A stretch of DNA of 53,685 bases from Clostridia bacterium. GTDB taxonomy: Bacteria; Bacillota; Clostridia; UMGS1883. Below are positions 43,276 to 52,898 of the stretch, piece by piece; positions within the stretch are counted from its first letter, which is position 1; the number at the start of each line of letters is the position of its first letter. The stretch covers positions 1 to 53,685 of the forward strand of contig JAFTOF010000025.1 of NCBI GenBank assembly GCA_017451505.1. The letters run 5' to 3'. Below the pieces are notes generated by a model. That model saw nothing but the letters and a program-made list of their open reading frames with translations. It was not told the origin of the DNA and made no database searches. Both the position numbers and the translations under genes were made by a program.

Positions 43276-45018
43276 ATGGATATGGTTAATTTAAAAATCA
43301 ACGGTCAGGACGTAACTGTTCCTGCCGGAACTACAGTACTTGAAGCTGCACGTACAGCAGGTATTGATATTCCCACACTTTGTTACCTTAAGGACGTAAG
43401 CCAGACAGGTTCTTGCAGAATGTGTCTTGTTGAAATTAAGGGTGGCAGAGCACTTCAGGCAGCATGTGTATATCCCGTTGCAGAAGGTCTTGAAGTTTAT
43501 ACAAATACTCCCGCAGTAAGAAATGCTCGTAAGGTTGTATTGGAGCTTATCCTTTCCAACCACGACAGAAAGTGTCTCACTTGTGAAAGAAACCGTAACT
43601 GTGAGCTTCAGACTCTTGCTGACGAACTTGGTGTAACAGAAATTCACTATGAGGGCGTAAGAAATGAGTACGATGTTGACCAGCTTTCTCCCTCAATCGT
43701 AAGAGATAACAACAAGTGTATCCTTTGCCGCAGATGCGTAAATATGTGTAAGAACATTCAGACTGTTGGTGCAATCGATGCAATTGACCGTGGATTTAAG
43801 ACATCTATCGGATGTGCTTTTGAAAAGAGCCTCGGTGAAGTTTCCTGCGTAAACTGCGGTCAGTGTATTGCAGTTTGTCCCGTAGGTGCACTTCGTGAAA
43901 AGGATGCTACAGACGATGTTTGGGCAGCCCTTGCAAATCCCGATAAGCACGTTGTTGTTCAGGCTGCTCCCGCAGTTCGTGCAGCACTTGGTGAAGAATT
44001 CGGTTATGAAATGGGTACTCCCGTAACAGGTAAGATGGCTGCTGCACTTCGCAGACTTGGCTTTGACAAGGTGTTCGATACAGACTTTGCCGCTGACCTT
44101 ACAATTATGGAAGAGGGCACAGAGCTTCTTCACAGAATTCAGAATGGCGGAGTTCTTCCCATGATCACATCTTGCTCACCCGGCTGGATTAAGTTCTGTG
44201 AACACAACTTCCCCGAAATGCTTGAAAATCTTTCATCCTGCAAATCTCCTCACGAGATGTACGGTGCAGTAATTAAGTCTTACTACGCTGAAAAAGCAGG
44301 CATCGATCCCAAGAATATCTTCGTTGTATCTGTAATGCCCTGTACTGCTAAGAAGTACGAAGCACAGAGAGAAGAACTCGGCGTAAACGGCCTTCAGGAC
44401 GTTGACAGCGTTCTTACAACACGTGAACTTGCTAAGATGATTAAAGAGGCAGGTATCCGATTCACAGAGCTTCCCGATGAAGTATTTGACGATCCCTTCG
44501 GTGAAGCAGCAACAGGTGCAGGCGTAATCTTCGGTGCAACAGGCGGTGTTATGGAAGCTGCAATCAGAACAGTTGCAGATATTCTTGACAACACAAGCCA
44601 CAGCGAAGTTGAATACGAAGCAGTTCGCGGACTTGAAGGAATTAAACTTGCTTCTGTTGAGGCAGGTGGCAAGACTATCCGTGCAGCAGTTGCACACGGT
44701 CTTGGTAATGCTCGTGAACTTCTTAACAAGGTTAAGAGCGGTGAAGTGGAAGTTGATTTCATCGAAATCATGGGATGCCCCGGCGGTTGTGTAAACGGCG
44801 GCGGTCAGCCTATCGTATCTTCTAAGGACAGAATGGATAAGGATATCCGTGCAGAGAGAGCTAAGGCACTCTACAGTGAGGATAAGAACCTTCCCCTTCG
44901 TAAGAGCCACGACAATCCCTTCATTAAGAAGCTTTATGAGGAGTATTTTGAAGAACCCGGCAGCCACAAGGCTCACAATCTTCTTCATACTCATTACGTT
45001 GCTCGCGATAAGCACTAA
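43276..45018 (+). CDS. [FeFe] hydrogenase catalytic subunit (HydA/HndD type)
   Basis: A 580-residue catalytic subunit. Residues 1-80 form a plant-type [2Fe-2S] domain (CYLKDVSQTGSCRMC). A His-Cys3 4Fe-4S site follows (HDRKCLTCERNRNC), then two 4Fe-4S clusters (CILCRRCVNMC and CVNCGQCIAVCP). The H-cluster motifs are TSCSPGW near 297, MPCTAKKYEA near 353 and IMGCPGGCVNGGGQP near 497. The second Cys of the TSCCP motif is Ser here, as in a subset of NAD-linked enzymes. It reduces protons using electrons from the NuoE/F-like subunits. The maturases HydE, F and G are not in this window. Confidence 0.95.
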   Translation: MDMVNLKINGQDVTVPAGTTVLEAARTAGIDIPTLCYLKDVSQTGSCRMCLVEIKGGRALQAACVYPVAEGLEVYTNTPAVRNARKVVLELILSNHDRKCLTCERNRNCELQTLADELGVTEIHYEGVRNEYDVDQLSPSIVRDNNKCILCRRCVNMCKNIQTVGAIDAIDRGFKTSIGCAFEKSLGEVSCVNCGQCIAVCPVGALREKDATDDVWAALANPDKHVVVQAAPAVRAALGEEFGYEMGTPVTGKMAAALRRLGFDKVFDTDFAADLTIMEEGTELLHRIQNGGVLPMITSCSPGWIKFCEHNFPEMLENLSSCKSPHEMYGAVIKSYYAEKAGIDPKNIFVVSVMPCTAKKYEAQREELGVNGLQDVDSVLTTRELAKMIKEAGIRFTELPDEVFDDPFGEAATGAGVIFGATGGVMEAAIRTVADILDNTSHSEVEYEAVRGLEGIKLASVEAGGKTIRAAVAHGLGNARELLNKVKSGEVEVDFIEIMGCPGGCVNGGGQPIVSSKDRMDKDIRAERAKALYSEDKNLPLRKSHDNPFIKKLYEEYFEEPGSHKAHNLLHTHYVARDKH

Positions 45019-45035
45019 TTTGAAAAACATGACAA

Positions 45036-45072
45036 AAGATGCATCAAGGTAAATCCTTGGTGCATTTTTTTG
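45036..45072 (+). terminator. Terminator of the hydrogenase operon
   Basis: ATGCATCAAGG pairs with CCTTGGTGCAT around a TAAAT loop, followed by a T-run. Confidence 0.88.
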
Positions 45073-45109
45073 TTGTGTTTGAGAATACTACCCTTATGAG
45101 GTGGTATTT

Positions 45110-46411
45110 ATGCAATCTATATGGAACGAAGATATAAAACGTCCCCGGTTTGGTAAATTGCAGGGGGATATAAAAACTGATGTACTGATTATCGGCGGAG
45201 GAATAACGGGACTCCTTTGTGCCTATATGATGAAAAAGGAAGGTGTCGACTGCGTTTTGGTCGAGGCAGATAAATTATGTGCTGGCATTACGCAGAATAC
45301 AACGGCAAAAATCACGTGTCAGCACGGTCTTATTTATGACAAGATGATACAAAGGTTCGGCGAGGAAAAAACGCAGCTTTATTTTGAAGCACAGATGGAA
45401 GCTCTCCGTCAATATCAGGAATTGTGTAAAAATACGGAATGTGATTTTGAAGAACAAGATTCTTTTGTGTATTCCTTAAATGACCGCAAAAAAATTGAAA
45501 AAGAAGCAAAAGCTCTCGAAAAAATCGGGTGCAGTGCAATGTTTTTCGAAAAGGTACCGTTACCTCTAAAAGTATCGGCAGCAGTAGGAATTAAAAATCA
45601 GGCACAATTTAATCCCTTGAAATTTGCCTTTTCCATTGCAGAAAATCTGCCTGTATACGAGAATACAAAGGTGCTTGAAATTAAGCCCCATGGAGCGAAA
45701 ACCCACGCAGGAAATATCAAGTCGGAAAAAATTGTGGTGGCAACTCATTTTCCTTTTATTAATAAGCACGGAAGTTATTTTCTGAAAATGTATCAGCACC
45801 GTTCTTATGTGATTGCGTATGAAAATGCCCAAAAAATTAACGGAATGTATGTTGATGAAGATAAAAAAGGAATGTCCTTCCGCACTTATAATGATATGCT
45901 TTTATTAGGGGGAGGAGGACATCGCACAGGTAAAAAGGGCGGTAACTGGGCAGAAATTTCTGCCTTTGCAAAAAAGAATTATAAAAATGCCTCGGAAATA
46001 ACAAGGTGGGCAACTCAAGACTGTATGACAGTCGATGATATCCCATATATAGGACAATATTCAAAGAATACCCCGTCCCTTTATGTTGCCACAGGTTTTA
46101 ACAAATGGGGAATGACCTCCGCTATGACATCGGCAATGATTCTGAGTGACCTTGTAAGAGATAAAGAAAACAAATATGCAGAGGTTTTTTCTCCGTCAAG
46201 GAGCATTCTTCGTCCTCAATTAGCCATTAACGCCGCAGAGTCATTGATGGGGCTTATTACACCAAGAGCACCCAGATGCCCTCATATGGGATGTGCACTT
46301 CGGTACAACCCTCAGGAACATTCATGGGACTGCTCCTGCCACGGCTCAAGATTTAACGAAAAAGGAGAAATAATTAATAATCCATCAAGTGATGATATGA
46401 AGCTTAAATAA
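45110..46411 (+). CDS. FAD-dependent oxidoreductase with C-terminal Rieske [2Fe-2S] domain
   Basis: A 433-residue DadA-like flavoprotein. The dinucleotide-binding motif is VLIIGGGITGLLCAYMM near residue 25, followed by LVEADKLCAGITQNTTAK. A second FAD segment reads YVATGFNKWGMTSAMTSAMILSDLV near 340. Residues from about 385 form a short Rieske domain with ligands CPHMGC and CSCHGSRF. The substrate is unknown; relatives are amine or glycine oxidase-like. GAGGTGG lies just upstream of the ATG at 45110; an in-frame GTG at 45101 is disfavoured. It is a separate unit after the hydrogenase terminator. Confidence 0.85.
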   Translation: MQSIWNEDIKRPRFGKLQGDIKTDVLIIGGGITGLLCAYMMKKEGVDCVLVEADKLCAGITQNTTAKITCQHGLIYDKMIQRFGEEKTQLYFEAQMEALRQYQELCKNTECDFEEQDSFVYSLNDRKKIEKEAKALEKIGCSAMFFEKVPLPLKVSAAVGIKNQAQFNPLKFAFSIAENLPVYENTKVLEIKPHGAKTHAGNIKSEKIVVATHFPFINKHGSYFLKMYQHRSYVIAYENAQKINGMYVDEDKKGMSFRTYNDMLLLGGGGHRTGKKGGNWAEISAFAKKNYKNASEITRWATQDCMTVDDIPYIGQYSKNTPSLYVATGFNKWGMTSAMTSAMILSDLVRDKENKYAEVFSPSRSILRPQLAINAAESLMGLITPRAPRCPHMGCALRYNPQEHSWDCSCHGSRFNEKGEIINNPSSDDMKLK

Positions 46412-46436
46412 TTTATTATGTTTTTATTCTTTATGA

Positions 46437-46465
46437 TTGCCTCTTGGTGTTTTTTGTGATATAAT
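46437..46465 (+). promoter_or_regulatory. Promoter of the CapA/M20 pair
   Basis: TTGCCT (46437-46442), 17 bp, perfect TATAAT (46460-46465). Confidence 0.6.
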
Positions 46466-46530
46466 AGTTTGAAAATAGGCTCGATAAATTATTTCAAATT
46501 GTGAAATGATTTCACAAGGGGGATTTTGCC

Positions 46531-47652
46531 ATGAAGAAAATAGCTTTTACCGGTGATATGGGGTTTTCGTCAAAGTATTTCAGAGGGACTTATGACAGGG
46601 AGGATCTTATTGACAAAAAAATAATTGAATATCTTTCTGATACTGATTATACCATTGTAAATGTTGAAGGTTGTGTCAGTGATGCAAAGGGGTCAGCCTC
46701 TAAGCCTATTATTCATGCAAATCCGCCCGAATGTGTTGATTTTTTGAAAAAAATTAACGGTAACATATGGACTTTAGCTAATAATCATATTGGTGACTGT
46801 GGTAGAGAGGGTATGGAAAGTACCCTGCGTATTGCCGGTGAAAACGGTGTTCAGACCGTTGGTGCAGGTCTGGATATGGCACAGGCAGAAAAACCAATTA
46901 TTATTGAAAACGACGGTGCAGATATCGGAATTATTTCCGTTACCGAGGAGGAAACAAAGCAGGCAACAAAGGACAGTGAGGGCTGTGTATTGTGGGATAA
47001 CAACGAAAAAATCTCACAAATGATTTCACAGATTAAGGAAAAATGTCGTTGGTGTGTGGTTATCGTCCACTCGGGACCGGAATTTTCCCAGCTCATGCCT
47101 CCTTCTGTAAGAAAACAGTATAAAAAGTATCTTGATTTCGGTGCAGATGTGGTTGTAGGGCATCATCCCCATGTGGTGCAAAATTATGAACAGTTTGGCG
47201 ATAAAATAATTTTTTATTCATTGGGGAATTTTATCTTTGATACAGACTATCAAAGGTTGCAAAATTATACCGAGTATGGAGTTTTGGTGAAGCTTTGCTT
47301 TGACAAAGACAGCTTTACATGGGATTATAGGGCAATTAAGATTGACAGAACAACCCAAACCATTCATTCCTGTGAAGCTCCCGATATATTTGCTAATGTA
47401 AGTTCAAGGCAGTATTCTCTTTTATGGCCGCTTGCAATGCGTAATCTTTATAAAAATGAGCATATCAAATTCCCGTACCTTAACTCAAAGTACAAAAGCT
47501 ATACTAAATGGCAGTGGTTCAGATTTTATTTAAAGCGAACCAAGATTTCTGCCAGACATCAGGGAATAATCAGCGGAAATATTATGTATTGCTTTAACCT
47601 TTGGCGGTTTGGAAATAAAAAACTTATAAAATATATCAAAGAGGGCAGATAA
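46531..47652 (+). CDS. CapA family protein (metallophosphatase-like, capsule-associated)
   Basis: A 373-residue protein with the CapA domain: IAFTGDMGFSS at the N-terminus, TIVNVEGCVSD, WTLANNHIGDCG near residue 85, VIVHSGPEFS, and GHHPHVVQNYE near 210 followed by IFYSLGNFIFD. These are the metal-ligand motifs of the calcineurin-like fold. CapA/PgsA proteins take part in poly-gamma-glutamate capsule synthesis, but many relatives have other roles. No signal peptide or membrane segment is seen, so it may be cytoplasmic. The next gene starts 2 nt after the stop. Confidence 0.85.
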   Translation: MKKIAFTGDMGFSSKYFRGTYDREDLIDKKIIEYLSDTDYTIVNVEGCVSDAKGSASKPIIHANPPECVDFLKKINGNIWTLANNHIGDCGREGMESTLRIAGENGVQTVGAGLDMAQAEKPIIIENDGADIGIISVTEEETKQATKDSEGCVLWDNNEKISQMISQIKEKCRWCVVIVHSGPEFSQLMPPSVRKQYKKYLDFGADVVVGHHPHVVQNYEQFGDKIIFYSLGNFIFDTDYQRLQNYTEYGVLVKLCFDKDSFTWDYRAIKIDRTTQTIHSCEAPDIFANVSSRQYSLLWPLAMRNLYKNEHIKFPYLNSKYKSYTKWQWFRFYLKRTKISARHQGIISGNIMYCFNLWRFGNKKLIKYIKEGR

Positions 47653-47654
47653 TT

Positions 47655-48806
47655 ATGAATTGTGAAAGGCTTTTTGAAATTATAGAATCATTAAATGATG
47701 AATACATAGAATTTTTAACGGATATATGTACTATTGAAAGCCCTACGGACTATAAAGAAGGGGTAGACAGTGTAGGCAGATATTTTGCTGATAAGGCGGC
47801 GGAAAAGGGATGGCTTGTTGAGGTTCAAAAACAACCTGTATCAGGTGACGTTCTTTGCATTACAATGAATCCTGAAGCAAAAGGAGCTGCTGTTTGCTTT
47901 TCGGGGCATATGGACACAGTTCATCCCGTAGGTTCCTTTGGCGAAGTACCGGTGCATTGTGATGAAGAAAAAATATACGGCCCCGGTGTTAATGATTGCA
48001 AGGGGGGGCTTGCGGCATCTTTTATGGCTATGGATGCTCTTGAAAAGTGCGGCTTTAAAGATCGCCCGATAAAATTAATTCTTCAGAGTGATGAAGAAAA
48101 CGGCAGCCGTAACAGTAAAAAAACCACAGTTGGGTATATGTATGAAAAAGCAAAGGACTGTGTAGCCTTTCTTAATACGGAGCCGGGACGCAGAAACGGT
48201 CATATTGTATCTATGAAAGGGATTTGTAAATTTCGCTTTGAGATTACCGGAAAAGCCGCCCATTCATGTGCGTGCTATAACGGGGCAAGTGCCATATGCG
48301 AGGCAGCACAGAAAATCATACGGCTTGAGCAGTATAAAGACCCTGAATATATTACCTGCAACTGCGGATTGATTGAGGGCGGAAGTGCAGAAAATACAGT
48401 TGCTGAAAACTGTACATTTACTGCGGATTTTCGCTTTCATTCAGAGGAAGAAAAGGCTGAAGTTATGAAAATCGCTGAAGAAATTGCGGCAACAACATTT
48501 GTTGATGGAACAGCATGCACACTGACCCTTGCGAGCAGCCGCTGTGCAATGACAAAAACCCGACAGAATATGGAGCTTTTTGAAAAAGTCAGGAAGATTT
48601 ACGTTGATAACGGTCTTGGTGATATAGAAAAGATAGATTCTATGGGTGCAGCCGATTCTTCGGATTTGACTCAAATGGGACTTCCATGTCTTGAGGGTTT
48701 TGGCACTATAGGCGGCGACATTCATAAACTTAGCGAATTTGCATATCTTGATTCGTTGGTTCTTTCGGCTAAGCGGCTTGCCTCGGTCGCATATTGTATA
48801 GACTAA
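47655..48806 (+). CDS. M20 family metallopeptidase (carboxypeptidase G2/ArgE-like)
   Basis: A 383-residue zinc amidohydrolase. Metal motifs are SGHMDTVHP near residue 95, GPGVNDCKGG near 125 (bridging Asp), and SDEENGS near 155 with the catalytic Glu. The dimerisation (lid) domain holds GKAAHSCACYNGASAI. It cleaves an N-acyl or peptide bond next to a C-terminal amino acid. Coupled 2 nt after the CapA-like gene, it might trim or recycle gamma-glutamyl material, but that is only suggested by the neighbour. Confidence 0.85.
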   Translation: MNCERLFEIIESLNDEYIEFLTDICTIESPTDYKEGVDSVGRYFADKAAEKGWLVEVQKQPVSGDVLCITMNPEAKGAAVCFSGHMDTVHPVGSFGEVPVHCDEEKIYGPGVNDCKGGLAASFMAMDALEKCGFKDRPIKLILQSDEENGSRNSKKTTVGYMYEKAKDCVAFLNTEPGRRNGHIVSMKGICKFRFEITGKAAHSCACYNGASAICEAAQKIIRLEQYKDPEYITCNCGLIEGGSAENTVAENCTFTADFRFHSEEEKAEVMKIAEEIAATTFVDGTACTLTLASSRCAMTKTRQNMELFEKVRKIYVDNGLGDIEKIDSMGAADSSDLTQMGLPCLEGFGTIGGDIHKLSEFAYLDSLVLSAKRLASVAYCID

Positions 48807-48874
48807 CTAAATTAATACGCAAGCTTAATCTCAGCATATTAAAAAATATATTATGGAAGAAAGAGGAAAGGAAA

Positions 48875-50224
48875 ATGGGAAGACTTTTTGGAACAGATGG
48901 GGTACGCGGCGTTGCCAACCGTGACCTTACATATGAAATGGCGGCAAAAATAGGACACGCAGGTGCGTATGTTCTCGGGAAAGAGAATAAACATGCACCC
49001 AAGATTCTTATCGGCATGGATACACGCCGCAGCGGACATATGCTGGAAGCGGCACTTGCTGCAGGCGTAATGTCAATGGGAGGAAATGTAGTGTGTGCAG
49101 GCGTTGTGCCTACACCTGCGGTAGCATATCTTACAAGAACCATGGGGTTTGATGCAGGTATTGTTGTGTCCGCATCACATAACAGTGCCGAATTTAACGG
49201 AATCAAATTCTTTAACAGCGAGGGATATAAACTCCGTGACGAAATAGAAGCAGAAATAGAGGATATCGTCCTTGACGGTGAGCCTATGGGCGAACGTCCC
49301 ATCGGTGAGGGTGTGGGAACACTTGAAAGAGATGAAACCCTCTATCAGAAATACATCGACTATGTTTGTTCAACCGTAAACGTAGATTTTAAGGGACTTA
49401 AAATAGCCCTTGATTGTGCAAACGGTGCGTCCAGCGTTACATCCCCCGAAGCTTTTAAAAGACTTGGAGCAGAGGTGCTGGTTTTAAGTAACACTCCCGA
49501 CGGTATAAACATCAACGCAGGATGCGGCTCAACACATATGGAAGACCTTTGTGCTTTCGTTAAGGAAAACGGCTGTGATATGGGCTTTGCATTTGACGGC
49601 GATGCAGACCGTGTTCTTGCAGTGGATAGAAACGGTGATATGGTAGACGGTGACGTTATCATGGCAATCTGCGGCACTCATATGAAAAAACAGGGAAAGC
49701 TTAAAAATAACACAATCGTTGCCACTATTATGAGTAATCTGGGTCTTTTCAAAATGGGCGAGGACGAGGCTATCCACGTTGCCAAGACAAAGGTAGGCGA
49801 CCGCTATGTTCTTCAGGAAATGGTAGATAAAGGCTACTGTCTGGGCGGAGAACAGTCGGGTCATGTAATATTCCTTGACTTTAATACAACGGGTGACGGA
49901 CTTGTAACCGCATTGCAGGTAACACAGATTGTAAAGGAATCGGGAAAAGACCTTGACGAGCTTGCAAAGGTTATCACAATCTATCCTCAGGTGCTTAAAA
50001 ATGCACGTGTTGCCCGCAGCGGAAACAGCGAATATATTGAGGACGAGGTTATCATGGATGAGATTAACCGCCTTAATGCAAAATACACCGTTCGCGGCAG
50101 AGTTCTTATCCGTCCCAGTGGCACAGAACCCCTTATCCGTGTAATGATTGAGGGCAAGGATGTTGCCGAAATTACCAAAGATGCAGAGGCTCTGGCGGCA
50201 CTTTTGGAAGAAAGACTGAATTAA
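48875..50224 (+). CDS. glmM: Phosphoglucosamine mutase
   Basis: A 449-residue alpha-D-phosphohexomutase converting glucosamine 6-phosphate to glucosamine 1-phosphate for cell-wall UDP-GlcNAc. It begins MGRLFGTDGVRGVANRD. The phospho-Ser loop is VVSASHNSAEFNGIKFF near residue 100, the metal loop is DGDADR near 242, the sugar loop is GGEQSGHVIF, and the phosphate loop is RPSGTEPLIRVM near the end. The ATG at 48875 matches the family start with AGGAAAGG upstream; the longer in-frame ORF has no support. Confidence 0.96.
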   Translation: MGRLFGTDGVRGVANRDLTYEMAAKIGHAGAYVLGKENKHAPKILIGMDTRRSGHMLEAALAAGVMSMGGNVVCAGVVPTPAVAYLTRTMGFDAGIVVSASHNSAEFNGIKFFNSEGYKLRDEIEAEIEDIVLDGEPMGERPIGEGVGTLERDETLYQKYIDYVCSTVNVDFKGLKIALDCANGASSVTSPEAFKRLGAEVLVLSNTPDGININAGCGSTHMEDLCAFVKENGCDMGFAFDGDADRVLAVDRNGDMVDGDVIMAICGTHMKKQGKLKNNTIVATIMSNLGLFKMGEDEAIHVAKTKVGDRYVLQEMVDKGYCLGGEQSGHVIFLDFNTTGDGLVTALQVTQIVKESGKDLDELAKVITIYPQVLKNARVARSGNSEYIEDEVIMDEINRLNAKYTVRGRVLIRPSGTEPLIRVMIEGKDVAEITKDAEALAALLEERLN

Positions 50225-50236
50225 TTAAAAAAACAC

Positions 50237-50265
50237 TTGATATTTATAGGAAAATGATGTAAAAT
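50237..50265 (+). promoter_or_regulatory. Promoter of efp and the acidic zinc-ribbon gene
   Basis: TTGATA (50237-50242), 17 bp, TAAAAT (50260-50265). No terminator is seen after glmM, so some readthrough is likely. Confidence 0.65.
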
Positions 50266-50305
50266 ATATCGTAGGTAAATTTATTTACGAAAGGAAAGTT
50301 TTAAA

Positions 50306-50863
50306 ATGATTTCAGCAGGCGATTTTAGAAATGGCGTAACCTTTGAATATGATGGAAGCGTCTATCAGATTATTGAATTCCAGCATGTTAAGCCCGGTAA
50401 GGGTGCAGCGTTCGTAAGAACAAAGATTAAGAACGTAATTTCAGGCGGTGTTGTTGAAAAAACATTCAACCCCACAGATAAGATGCCCAAGGCACACATT
50501 GACCGTAAGGATATGGAATATCTTTACAATGATGGTGATCTTTTCTACTTTATGGATCCCGAAAGCTACGAGCAGATTCCCGTAAGTCAGGATCAGCTTG
50601 GCGATGCTCTTAAGTTCGTTAAGGAGAATATGCAGGTTAAGATTCTTTCCTATAAGGGAAATATCTTCGCTATCGAGCCTCCGAACATTGTAGAGCTTGC
50701 AATCACAGAAACAGAGCCCGGCTTTGCAGGTAACACTGCTACAGGTGCTACAAAGCCCGCTACACTTGAAACAGGTGCAGTTGTACAGGTTCCTCTTTTC
50801 ATTGACAATGGCGAAACAATCAAGGTTGATACCCGTACAGGCGAATACCTTGGTCGTGCATAA
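50306..50863 (+). CDS. efp: Elongation factor P
   Basis: A 185-residue translation factor that relieves ribosome stalling at polyproline. The KOW-like N-terminal domain ends with the loop [13 protein letters not shown], whose Lys at about residue 32 is the site modified in many bacteria. The two OB domains include [13 protein letters not shown] and the signature [24 protein letters not shown] at the C-terminus. No modification enzyme gene is nearby. AAAGGAAAG precedes the ATG. The next gene follows after about 20 nt. Confidence 0.97.
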   Translation: MISAGDFRNGVTFEYDGSVYQIIEFQHVKPGKGAAFVRTKIKNVISGGVVEKTFNPTDKMPKAHIDRKDMEYLYNDGDLFYFMDPESYEQIPVSQDQLGDALKFVKENMQVKILSYKGNIFAIEPPNIVELAITETEPGFAGNTATGATKPATLETGAVVQVPLFIDNGETIKVDTRTGEYLGRA

Positions 50864-50884
50864 TTAAAATTTTTGGAGGTTAAT

Positions 50885-51301
50885 ATGAGCTATTTAACAG
50901 AAAAAATGGCGTATATCGGCGGTCTTGCAGAAGGTCTCGATATTGACGAAACCACTAAAGAAGGAAAGCTTCTCATGGCAATTGTAGAAGCTATTGCAGA
51001 TATTGCAGACGAGATTGACGAAATCGAGGAAGCACAGGACGAAATTCAGGCACAGCTTGACGAGGTTGATGAAGACCTTGCAGAAACCGAAGATATCTTC
51101 TATGATGACGAGGATGAGGACGATTTCTACGATGATGACGAAGAATTCAGCGTTGAATGTCCCAACTGTGGCGACCTTATTTATCTCGACCTTGAATCTT
51201 TGGAAGACTGCGACAAGATTACTTGCCCCGGTTGTAACGAAGAAATTGAACTTGAATTTGACTGCGATTGCGAAAATTGCAGCGAGTGCTGCGAAGACTA
51301 A
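50885..51301 (+). CDS. Acidic protein with C-terminal zinc ribbon (CD1247-like N-terminal domain)
   Basis: A 138-residue protein. The N-terminal helix pair (YLTEKMAYIGGLAEGLDID) is followed by a strongly acidic coiled region of about 60 residues rich in Asp and Glu. The C-terminal zinc ribbon has CPNC and CPGC pairs and a cysteine-rich tail (CDCENCSECC). The N-terminal domain recurs in clostridial proteins next to efp. Function unknown; RNA-polymerase or ribosome binding is conceivable. The ATG at 50885 follows GGAGG; a start four codons earlier is disfavoured. Confidence 0.8.
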   Translation: MSYLTEKMAYIGGLAEGLDIDETTKEGKLLMAIVEAIADIADEIDEIEEAQDEIQAQLDEVDEDLAETEDIFYDDEDEDDFYDDDEEFSVECPNCGDLIYLDLESLEDCDKITCPGCNEEIELEFDCDCENCSECCED

Positions 51302-51320
51302 TTTGTGCTTCGTATAAATT

Positions 51321-51360
51321 GTCACGCCCTCAAAGCTTTTTGAGGGTGTGGCACTTTTTT
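51321..51360 (+). terminator. Terminator of the efp transcript
   Basis: GTCACGCCCTCAAA pairs with TTTGAGGGTGTGGC (GU pairs), followed by a T-run of six. Confidence 0.85.
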
Positions 51361-51380
51361 AGTAATTGAGGTGTAAAATT

Positions 51381-52775
51381 ATGAAACGTACTACTATTAA
51401 ACAGCTTTTCAGAAGCACCGACCTTAAAAATGGGGAAAAGGTGCGTGTTGCAGGTTGGATTCGCTCCATCCGTGCAAATAATAATGTCGGTTTCGTTTCA
51501 ATCAACGACGGTAGCTTTTTTGACTGCCTTCAGGTTGTAATCGAAAAAGACAAGCTCGACTGCTATGATAAAATTGCCTCGCTTAACGTAGGCAGTGCAG
51601 TTTATTTTGAGGGAAGCATAGTCCTTACTCCCGATGCAAAGCAGACTTTCGAGCTTAATGCGGATATTGCAGAAATTGAGGGCGAATCCACCCCCGATTA
51701 CCCCTTGCAGAAGAAGCGTCATTCAAACGAATATCTTCGTACGATTGCACATCTTCGTCCCAGAACAAATACCTTCTCCGCAGTTTTCCGTGTGAGGAGT
51801 ATTCTCGCTTATGCAATTCACTCTTTCTTTAACGAGAGGGGATTTGTATATGTGCATACCCCCATTATCACTACAAGTGACTGTGAGGGTGCGGGGGAGA
51901 TGTTCCGTGTAACGTCCCTTGATATTGAAAATCCTCCCAGAAACGAGGATGGTAGTGTTGACTTTTCTCAGGATTTCTTCGGCAAGCCCACCAGCCTTAC
52001 CGTAAGCGGTCAGCTTAACGTAGAAACTCACGCAATGGCTCTTGGCAGTGTTTACACATTTGGGCCCACATTCCGTGCGGAAAAGAGTAATACTCCCCGT
52101 CACGGTGCGGAATTCTGGATGGTTGAGCCGGAAATTGCTTTTGCAGACCTTGAAGACGATGCCGCTCTTGCGGAGGATATGCTTAAGTACATAATCAAAT
52201 ATGTACTTGACCATGCCCCTGAAGAAATGCAGTTCTTCAATAAGTTTATTGATAATACTCTCCTTGAAAGGCTTGAAACAGTCCTTAATTCAGACTTCGG
52301 CAGAGTTTCCTATACAGAGGCTATCAAGCTTTTACAGGAAAGCGGAGAAAAGTTTGAATATCCCGTAGAGTGGGGTATAGACCTCCAGACTGAGCATGAA
52401 CGCTACCTTACGGAAAAAATATTCAAGCGTCCCGTGTTCGTCATGGATTATCCCAAGGATATTAAGGCTTTCTATATGCGTATGAATGACGATGGAAAGA
52501 CCGTTGCTGCTATGGACTGTCTTGTACCAGGCGTAGGTGAAATCATCGGCGGAAGCCAGCGTGAAGAGCGTCTTGACCTTCTCGAAAAGCGTATGGCAGA
52601 GCTTGGACTTGACCCCAAGGATTATTGGTGGTATCTTGACCTTCGCCGTTACGGAAGTGCAAAGCATGCAGGCTTTGGTCTTGGCTTTGAAAGAGCACTT
52701 ATGTACATCACAGGTATACAAAATATTCGTGATGCAATGAGCTTCCCCAGAACAACAGGCAGTGCAGAATTTTAA
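51381..52775 (+). CDS. asnS: Asparagine-tRNA ligase
   Basis: A 464-residue class IIb aminoacyl-tRNA synthetase. The N-terminal OB fold begins [23 protein letters not shown]. Motif 2 region is [21 protein letters not shown], and motif 3 is [15 protein letters not shown]. The length and the lack of the AspRS insert identify AsnRS. GAGGTG precedes the ATG at 51381; an upstream in-frame start lies in the terminator. No T-box leader is present in the 80-nt gap before it. Confidence 0.95.
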   Translation: MKRTTIKQLFRSTDLKNGEKVRVAGWIRSIRANNNVGFVSINDGSFFDCLQVVIEKDKLDCYDKIASLNVGSAVYFEGSIVLTPDAKQTFELNADIAEIEGESTPDYPLQKKRHSNEYLRTIAHLRPRTNTFSAVFRVRSILAYAIHSFFNERGFVYVHTPIITTSDCEGAGEMFRVTSLDIENPPRNEDGSVDFSQDFFGKPTSLTVSGQLNVETHAMALGSVYTFGPTFRAEKSNTPRHGAEFWMVEPEIAFADLEDDAALAEDMLKYIIKYVLDHAPEEMQFFNKFIDNTLLERLETVLNSDFGRVSYTEAIKLLQESGEKFEYPVEWGIDLQTEHERYLTEKIFKRPVFVMDYPKDIKAFYMRMNDDGKTVAAMDCLVPGVGEIIGGSQREERLDLLEKRMAELGLDPKDYWWYLDLRRYGSAKHAGFGLGFERALMYITGIQNIRDAMSFPRTTGSAEF

Positions 52776-52793
52776 TTATTAGGAATAATAAAT

Positions 52794-52825
52794 GTCTCCC
52801 TCTCCACATATAGGGAGGGGGAGAC
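52794..52825 (+). other. Hairpin after asnS
   Basis: A 12-bp stem, GTCTCCC-CTCC with its complement (GU pairs), without a clear T-run. It may be a weak terminator or transcript-end stabiliser. Confidence 0.5.
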
Positions 52826-52853
52826 TGATGAAATGTGACTTTATAAAAACTGC

Positions 52854-52883
52854 TTGACTGCTGTGTAACTTTTGTGCTATTAT
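52854..52883 (+). promoter_or_regulatory. Promoter of tadA
   Basis: TTGACT (52854-52859), 18 bp, TATTAT (52878-52883). Confidence 0.55.
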
Positions 52884-52898
52884 ATATGAGGTGAAAAA

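Noticed and set aside
44233-45030. 265-codon minus-strand frame across the hydrogenase catalytic gene
   Set aside because: A shadow of the highly codon-biased hydA coding strand; no motif and no promoter.
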